NCBI GenBank assembly: GCA_017618935.1
Contig: JAFZTG010000216.1
Location: 1 to 23,687 of the forward strand
Reading direction: 5' to 3'
Length of the DNA: 23,687 nucleotides
Source: Bacteroidales bacterium
GTDB taxonomy: Bacteria; Bacteroidota; Bacteroidia; Bacteroidales; UBA1715
How positions within the stretch are numbered: the first letter of the stretch is position 1; each line of letters begins with the position of its first letter. This document shows positions 16,958-23,687 of the stretch, piece by piece. Made by a program: the position numbers and the translations under genes. The notes beneath the pieces were generated by a model. The model searched no databases. It was not told the origin of the DNA and saw only the letters and a list, made by a program, of their open reading frames with translations.

Positions 16958-17992
16958 TTACATCGTTTTTTTATTCAACAATATAGACGGTATCTCGTTG
17001 GGATTTCCGTTGTCATCAACTATCGGAAAATCGGCCTTATAGCACCAATGTGCGTTGGCAATACCGTTTTCCCTGAAAATTGCGCACACATCCTTGTACC
17101 AGCTCAAACGAGGCTCTTTGTCAATATAATATGGATAAGCGCCAAATTCGCCACAATACACTTGTAAGCCCAATTCTTTCCCCTTGTCGATACACGGCTG
17201 GATTTGTTTCAAAAGATAGTCTTTGTTCCACAAACCTTCATCGCTCTTGAATTGGTTAACAATCTTATAATCAAGCGTTTCGTAAAACGAAGCCGATGGC
17301 GAGAACACTCCCGGATATTCAACTTTGTCCTTGTAGTCTTTCATCGGTGTCCACCATGCTCCATAGTGAGTAATGAACAACGGATTATAGTAATGGAAAC
17401 TGATAATCAGATGGTCGTCGTTTTCAGGCACCTGCAAATACGGCATAGTAACAACCGACTGCTGCCAATTCGACCCAACCACGATGAATCGTTCCGGCTC
17501 TTTCTCACGTATAGCCGCAATCAAGCGTGCCTCAAGGTCGTTCAACGCCTCGTGAGACGGTGCGATAGCCTCATTCAGAAGTTCGTATGCAAGACGGTCA
17601 GTCGGATACTCTTTTAGAAACGACTGCAAATCCTTCCACATATCAATCATGTGCTGTTGTGCGGCAGGGTCGGTAAACAGCGTGTTTTCATGTTCCGTCA
17701 GGAAATAGTGGGCACGAGTGATGTGCAAGTCAACAATAATGTTCATATTATTTTCCAACGTCCATTCTATCGCATTTTTCATCAATGCAAACGCGTCTTC
17801 GTGACGATTTAGTTGCTCGTCGTACATCTGTTCCTCATCTATCGGGAGACGCACGTGCTCAAAGCCCATAGCGGCAATCTTGTCAAAATCCTTTTTGCTG
17901 ATTTGATTTGCACGAACTTCGCCACGAGATTCCGACTGCGAAAGCCAATGGCTCACATTAATTCCTGTTCCTAAATGAAATATCTTTTTCAT
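16958..17992 (-). CDS. Glycoside hydrolase family 5 (cellulase/beta-glucanase type), apparently cytoplasmic
   Basis: A 344-residue single-domain GH5 enzyme. Family residues are visible: VRLP (R48), the DLH strand (H90), the acid/base in YELLNEA (E141), SFHYY (H200, Y201), and the nucleophile in YCGEFGAY (E282). W316 lies in the seventh or eighth strand region. The fold hydrolyses beta-1,4 or mixed-linkage glucans or related glycans; the substrate is not deducible here. The protein starts MKKIFHLGTGINVSHWL with no hydrophobic signal segment and no sorting domain, so it is probably cytoplasmic and acts on imported oligosaccharides. It lies 28 bases downstream of parC on the same strand but has a -7 promoter match just upstream. 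It is convergent with the GGGPS gene, with a 20-bp gap. Confidence 0.9.
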   Translation of the reverse strand: MKKIFHLGTGINVSHWLSQSESRGEVRANQISKKDFDKIAAMGFEHVRLPIDEEQMYDEQLNRHEDAFALMKNAIEWTLENNMNIIVDLHITRAHYFLTEHENTLFTDPAAQQHMIDMWKDLQSFLKEYPTDRLAYELLNEAIAPSHEALNDLEARLIAAIREKEPERFIVVGSNWQQSVVTMPYLQVPENDDHLIISFHYYNPLFITHYGAWWTPMKDYKDKVEYPGVFSPSASFYETLDYKIVNQFKSDEGLWNKDYLLKQIQPCIDKGKELGLQVYCGEFGAYPYYIDKEPRLSWYKDVCAIFRENGIANAHWCYKADFPIVDDNGNPNEIPSILLNKKTM

Positions 17993-18012
17993 ACACGTTC
18001 AGTTTGCTGTTT

Positions 18013-18020
18013 CAAATATA
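18013..18020 (-). promoter_or_regulatory. Possible -7 promoter element for the GH5 gene
   Basis: On the minus strand, TATATTTG fits TAnnTTTG exactly, immediately before parC's downstream gap and 20 bases from the GH5 ATG. No convincing -33 TTTG was found at the usual distance, so cotranscription with parC remains possible. Confidence 0.3.
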
Positions 18021-20648
18021 CTAAAATAACGACATCTGGCTACCCGACTCCGGATTTTCCGATGGCGGTTCTTCGGTACTCCAATCCTCAAAATGAGGCG
18101 TTGACGGCTCCTGCTCCTGTTCTTCGGGCGGAAGTTCTTTCTCTAACGGTTCCACAAATTCCATCATGTCGATAGTATAGTTCGAAACTCGTTTCCCTTT
18201 TGCCTTATACCCTTTCACGCCGATAAATTCGTCAACGTCAATGTACTCCATATCGCGATTTGCGTGTTTTCCGCCGAAACTCAGACACAATTGCGGGAAT
18301 CTGTCGTCATTTAACTTCACCAATTTCGACCCGTCCGATTCAGGCAAGAAACTTACATATTTCGACGTTTCCTCAATCTTGAAACGTTTTATGTAATTCA
18401 AATCCTGCTCTGCATCATACACAATTGCCGTCCATATCTTCTTCGGGTCGTATTTCTCAATACGAGCGATTGCAAACTCGAAATGATTGCTCAAATCGAA
18501 TGTTGACAAGGCAAAACGACCATCTTCGGTAATGACCAAAATCTTATCGGAGCCCTTAAATTCTCCAAGCAACGTGCCATAGCCGGCATCGTTCAATCGT
18601 TTAGTTTCAGCATTGAAGAAAATTTTTCGACCACCAAGCGTTGAAATACCTTCCTCTATTTTTACGATTTTCGAAGTCGGATATTTCGTCAAGATATTTC
18701 CCTTCGAAGATTTTCCTTTTATGGCATAGGTGCTGAAATCAACCTCGAAAACTGGTTTTCGTAGATGCAAATCCTGACGCAGATAAACCTTTACAATTTC
18801 TGCCTCACCATTAGGATTTGCACTGAAATACAGAATTTTCGTCTTCGGCGTTCCCAAAGTCAAATCGTATTCTTTGTTACGAGTCACGCCCATGACAGGA
18901 AAACGCTTGATGTACGTGACGTTTGTTTTTCCATCACGATAAGCGACGTTGTAAATCGTGCGTTCGTCGTTTTTGTGGAACACGGCAACATGGATGATAT
19001 TCGTTCCAAAGAACTCTTTATCAGACACTTTTGAGATTCGGAACTTCCCATTTTGCAAGAACACGATAATATCGTCAATGTCGGAACAATCGCATACAAA
19101 TTCGTCTTTCTTCAAACTTGTACCCACAAATCCCGTTTCAAAGTTTGCATATAATTTCGTGTTTGCACTCACAACCTTGGCAACCTCAATTTGCTCAAAC
19201 ACACGGATTTCCGACTTTCGTTCACGGCCAGCCCCGTATTTTTCCTTAATATGTTGGAAATATCGAATCGCATATTCTATGATATGGGCAAGGTTGTTTT
19301 TCACCTCTTCCATCTCGGCTTCCAACGATTTAAGATATTCCTCGGTTTTGTACGAGTTATACTTCGAAATCTTTTTGATAGGAATATTTGAAAGAGCAAT
19401 GCAATCTTCGCGTGTCACCTTACGCCAAAAATCCTTCACGTATGGCTTTAACCCCTTGTCAATCGTTGAAAGAATATCCTCCTCGGTCTTACAAGGTTTA
19501 ATTTTTTCATACACCTCGTGTTCTATGAAAATTTTCTCCAACGACGTTTTTATCCACGATTCCTTTAATTCTTCCAACGAGATTTCCAATTCTCGGCGCA
19601 ACAATTCTACCGTTTGGTCGGTATTTCGTCGGAGAATGTCGGAAACGCCAAGAAAAATAGGTTTTTTCTTATATATCACACTGGTGTTGGGTGAAAGCGT
19701 CACGCTACATTTCGTGAATGAATAGAGCGCATCTATCGTTTCGTCGGCCGATACGTTTGCTGGCAACGAAATGATGATTTTCACCGTCGACGCCGTTTCG
19801 TCGTCAATGTGTTTAATTTTGAATCTGCCGTTTTCGCTGGCCTTCAGGATAGAATCAATCACCGTCGAGGTTGTTTCCTCATACGGTATTTCGGTAATGA
19901 CTAATGTCTTATTATCAAGTTTTTCAATTCTTGCACGAATACGTATACGTCCGCCACTTTGACCGTCATTATATTTTGACACGTCAATCAAACCACCCGT
20001 AGGGAAATCGGGATAGAGTTCAAACGGTTCGTTCTTTAAATATGCAATACTTGCATCTATCAATTCATTGAAGTTGTGAGGCAAGATTTTACAGGCCATT
20101 ACCACAGCAATACCTTTGACACCTTGCGCCAAAATCAACGGGAATTTTACCGGTAATGTTATAGGTTCCTGATTACGTCCGTCGTACGAGGGCATCCATT
20201 CCGTCGTCTTCGCATTGAACAGAACTTCTTTGGCAAATGGCGACAAACGAGCCTCTATATAACGTCCTGCAGCCGCTTCATCACCTGTAAAAATATTTCC
20301 CCAGTTTCCTTGCGTGTCAATCAGCAAATCCTTTTGTCCCAAATTTACCAATGCATCATAAATACTACTATCGCCGTGAGGATGCAATTTCATTGTCTCA
20401 CCCACAATGCTTGCTACTTTGTTGTAACGGCCATCCTCCATACGACGCATTGTGTAAAGCACACGTCGCTGTACGGGCTTCAAACCGTCTTCCAGATAGG
20501 GAATGGCACGTTCGGTAATAGTGGCCGAAGCATAATCAATAAACCAATCCTTGAAATAATCATCTATATATTGAATGTTTTGGATTGCTTGCTCCTGTAC
20601 AGGTTCCTGCTCCTCTGACTGCATCCCGTCATTTTTTACTTCGTCCAT
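18021..20648 (-). CDS. parC: DNA topoisomerase IV subunit A (ParC)
   Basis: An 875-residue type IIA topoisomerase subunit that cuts and rejoins DNA to decatenate chromosomes, working with ParE (not in the window). DGLKPVQRRVLYTMRRM and ASIVGETMKLHPHGDSSIYDAL form the winged-helix region. The catalytic tyrosine is Y130 in AAAGRYIEARLS. The quinolone-resistance positions equivalent to GyrA S83 and D87 are S94 and D98, the susceptible-type residues. A C-terminal beta-pinwheel-like region follows without a GyrA box, and then a Glu/Pro-rich tail. This supports ParC over GyrA, as does the opening YIDDYFKDWFIDYASATITERAIP. I chose the ATG at 20648; the frame continues to a GTG at 20696, but that segment is AT-rich leader. 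The start codon lies in an inverted repeat. Confidence 0.93.
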   Translation of the reverse strand: MDEVKNDGMQSEEQEPVQEQAIQNIQYIDDYFKDWFIDYASATITERAIPYLEDGLKPVQRRVLYTMRRMEDGRYNKVASIVGETMKLHPHGDSSIYDALVNLGQKDLLIDTQGNWGNIFTGDEAAAGRYIEARLSPFAKEVLFNAKTTEWMPSYDGRNQEPITLPVKFPLILAQGVKGIAVVMACKILPHNFNELIDASIAYLKNEPFELYPDFPTGGLIDVSKYNDGQSGGRIRIRARIEKLDNKTLVITEIPYEETTSTVIDSILKASENGRFKIKHIDDETASTVKIIISLPANVSADETIDALYSFTKCSVTLSPNTSVIYKKKPIFLGVSDILRRNTDQTVELLRRELEISLEELKESWIKTSLEKIFIEHEVYEKIKPCKTEEDILSTIDKGLKPYVKDFWRKVTREDCIALSNIPIKKISKYNSYKTEEYLKSLEAEMEEVKNNLAHIIEYAIRYFQHIKEKYGAGRERKSEIRVFEQIEVAKVVSANTKLYANFETGFVGTSLKKDEFVCDCSDIDDIIVFLQNGKFRISKVSDKEFFGTNIIHVAVFHKNDERTIYNVAYRDGKTNVTYIKRFPVMGVTRNKEYDLTLGTPKTKILYFSANPNGEAEIVKVYLRQDLHLRKPVFEVDFSTYAIKGKSSKGNILTKYPTSKIVKIEEGISTLGGRKIFFNAETKRLNDAGYGTLLGEFKGSDKILVITEDGRFALSTFDLSNHFEFAIARIEKYDPKKIWTAIVYDAEQDLNYIKRFKIEETSKYVSFLPESDGSKLVKLNDDRFPQLCLSFGGKHANRDMEYIDVDEFIGVKGYKAKGKRVSNYTIDMMEFVEPLEKELPPEEQEQEPSTPHFEDWSTEEPPSENPESGSQMSLF

Positions 20649-22527
<1,879 letters not shown>

Positions 22528-22535
22528 TTGGGATT

Positions 22536-22772
22536 ATGACAATTGATATAATTACACCATCTGAGAAATTGTTCTCCGGCTCGGCAAAACAAATCAATTT
22601 GCCTGGAAGCGACGGTTCTTTCGAAATCTTGGAAAACCACGCTCCTATAGTGGCAACACTTGCTGCCGGAAACGTCGTAATTGTTGATGACCAGAATCAA
22701 CAACAAACATTCGAGATTACTGGTGGTGTTGTTGAGCAATCGGCAAATAAAGTGATAGTGTTGGTTGAATAA
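22536..22772 (+). CDS. atpC: F1Fo ATP synthase subunit epsilon, short form
   Basis: A 78-residue epsilon subunit beginning MTIDIITPSEKLFSG, with GSFEILENHAPIVATLAAG in the middle. Together these give the full N-terminal beta-sandwich that sits against the gamma subunit and c-ring. The protein stops where the C-terminal two-helix hairpin would begin in the 130-140 residue E. coli type. Short epsilon subunits are usual in Bacteroidota, so this is not a truncation error. Without the hairpin, the epsilon-type autoinhibition of ATP hydrolysis is not expected. It is cotranscribed with atpD. Confidence 0.95.
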   Translation: MTIDIITPSEKLFSGSAKQINLPGSDGSFEILENHAPIVATLAAGNVVIVDDQNQQQTFEITGGVVEQSANKVIVLVE

Positions 22773-22790
22773 CAATCGTCACAAATTATA

Positions 22791-22822
22791 AAAAAGGGCT
22801 GTTCTGAAGGACAGCCCTTTTT
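22791..22822. terminator. Strong rho-independent terminator after atpC, likely bidirectional
   Basis: AAAAAGGGCTGT (22791-22802) and ACAGCCCTTTTT (22811-22822) form a perfect 12-bp stem with an 8-base loop. A-rich and T-rich flanks allow function on both strands. It starts 19 bases after the atpC stop. Confidence 0.9.
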
Positions 22823-22872
22823 GTTTACCAGCTACTAAACTGATATCATAAAATAATTAATTGGGGACAAAT

Positions 22873-22906
22873 AAAAAAGAGAAACCCGTTTCCGAATTTC
22901 TCTTTT
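22873..22906 (-). terminator. Rho-independent terminator of the GH94 gene
   Basis: On the minus strand, AAAAGAGAAA (22906-22897) pairs with TTTCTCTTTT (22884-22875) across a 12-base loop, and Ts continue to 22873. It lies 21 bases beyond the GH94 stop codon. Confidence 0.75.
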
Positions 22907-22927
22907 GAATATGCGATAGTGTGAGGA

Positions 22928-23687
22928 TTATCCCATAATCACTTCTACCGTGTGAGTCTTGCCAGCTTCTTGCATAGGAACAACAATTCCGTCAACTTGT
23001 TTTCCGTTGACAATCAGTTGTTTTACACCTTTGCTTACGTGGTCAGGATTCTTAACCGTGATATTGTATGTTGCACCACGGAACTGACGTGTCATTGTGA
23101 ATCCGTCCCAAGCCTTTGGAATACAAGGGTTGATTGAAATGCCATCGTAATCAGGCTTCAAACCAAGAATGTATTGGATGATTGCGTAGAAGTTCCAAGC
23201 AGCCGTACCACTCAACCAAGAGTTTTTAGCCTCGCCCGGACGATACGCGTCTTTACCGGCAATCATCTGGCAATATACGTATGGTTCAACCTTGTGAAGG
23301 TCTGAAATGTCTTCCAAGAAACTTGGAGCAATCTTCGTGTAGTATTCGTATGCACGATCACCACGGCCAATCATTGTTTCACCAATCATAATCCAAGGAT
23401 TGTTGTGACAGAAAATACCCGCATTTTCTTTGTAACCAGCAGGATATGTTGAAATTTCACCATATTCGATGTAGTATTTCGTGAATGCAGGGTTGTTCAA
23501 TACGATACCGTACTTACAATCAAGACGTTCTTTAACTGAATCCAACGCTTTTTGGCAAAGGCCTTCTTCCTTACCGATTTCAGCCATCGTACACCATCCT
23601 TGTGATTCAATGAAGATTTTACCTTCCTCGTTTTCGTTAGAACCAACTTTGCGACCGAAGTAATCGTATGCACGAAGATACCATTCA
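22928..23687 (-). CDS. Glycoside hydrolase family 94 phosphorylase (cellobiose/cellodextrin phosphorylase type), C-terminal part
   Basis: The last 252 residues of a protein whose start lies beyond the right edge; the frame is open to the edge. Visible GH94 landmarks are [92 protein letters not shown] and [12 protein letters not shown] with [10 protein letters not shown]. The family splits beta-linked disaccharides such as cellobiose or N,N'-diacetylchitobiose with phosphate, giving a sugar-1-phosphate in the cytoplasm. The catalytic Asp lies near the middle of these roughly 800-residue enzymes and is outside the window. I favour cellobiose phosphorylase by resemblance of the tail, with moderate certainty. 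It has its own terminator and is convergent with atpDC. Confidence 0.9.
   Translation of the reverse strand, partial: EWYLRAYDYFGRKVGSNENEEGKIFIESQGWCTMAEIGKEEGLCQKALDSVKERLDCKYGIVLNNPAFTKYYIEYGEISTYPAGYKENAGIFCHNNPWIMIGETMIGRGDRAYEYYTKIAPSFLEDISDLHKVEPYVYCQMIAGKDAYRPGEAKNSWLSGTAAWNFYAIIQYILGLKPDYDGISINPCIPKAWDGFTMTRQFRGATYNITVKNPDHVSKGVKQLIVNGKQVDGIVVPMQEAGKTHTVEVIMG

Noticed and set aside
18958..19725. 255-codon open frame on the plus strand inside parC
   Set aside because: It lies wholly antisense to a clear ParC reading frame, has no recognisable motif, and its composition mirrors the codon pattern of parC.
18021..20648. Calling this gene gyrA
   Set aside because: There is no GyrA box in the C-terminal domain, and the N-terminus matches the Bacteroidota ParC type, not the usual GyrA opening.
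22536..22772. atpC as a truncated pseudogene
   Set aside because: The complete beta-sandwich is present, the terminator is well placed, and short epsilon subunits are normal for this phylum.

Overview
The window looks like chromosomal DNA of a Bacteroidota bacterium, most likely order Bacteroidales from a gut or rumen type habitat. The grounds are: two proteins with type IX secretion system (T9SS) C-terminal sorting domains, a PorU2-like C25 sortase, SprB repeats, a Bacteroidota-type ParC, an ATP synthase epsilon subunit reduced to its beta-sandwich, a group II type geranylgeranylglyceryl phosphate synthase, and repeated matches to the Bacteroidota promoter pattern (TTTG, about 19 bases, TAnnTTTG) with few Shine-Dalgarno sites. 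No rRNA, tRNA, CRISPR array, insertion sequence or phage gene was seen.

Layout. Positions 1-1274 (+): the end of a polyprenol-phosphate mannosyltransferase-like GT2, then a MurG/GT28-like glycosyltransferase coupled to it. Positions 1271-12490 (-): a surface/secretion block read right to left. It holds a 1,918-residue secreted repeat protein with a T9SS sorting domain, an 82-residue cysteine-rich lipoprotein with its own terminator, and a 1,631-residue PorU2-like C25 peptidase. An island of short interspersed repeats lies between the last two. Positions 12692-16937 (+): an ammonium transporter, then a tight three-gene set of dCMP deaminase, S41 C-terminal processing peptidase and GGGP synthase. 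Positions 16958-20648 (-): topoisomerase IV subunit A, followed downstream by a GH5 glycosidase without a signal peptide. Positions 20948-22822 (+): a two-gene atpDC operon with a strong terminator. Positions 22873-23687 (-): the C-terminal third of a GH94 phosphorylase that runs off the right edge.

How the genes fit together. The housekeeping genes (parC, atpDC, amt, dCMP deaminase, S41 peptidase) show this is core chromosome. GH5 and GH94 suggest intracellular handling of beta-glucan oligosaccharides such as cellodextrins. The most novel content is the giant secreted protein. Its N-terminal two thirds consist of nine related modules of an unrecognised beta-rich domain, arranged as a four-module block, one linking module, then a second copy of the four-module block. 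Three SprB repeats, two FN3-like domains and the sorting domain follow. Its neighbour is a sortase-type protease of the same secretion pathway, so a dedicated cell-surface display locus is a reasonable hypothesis.
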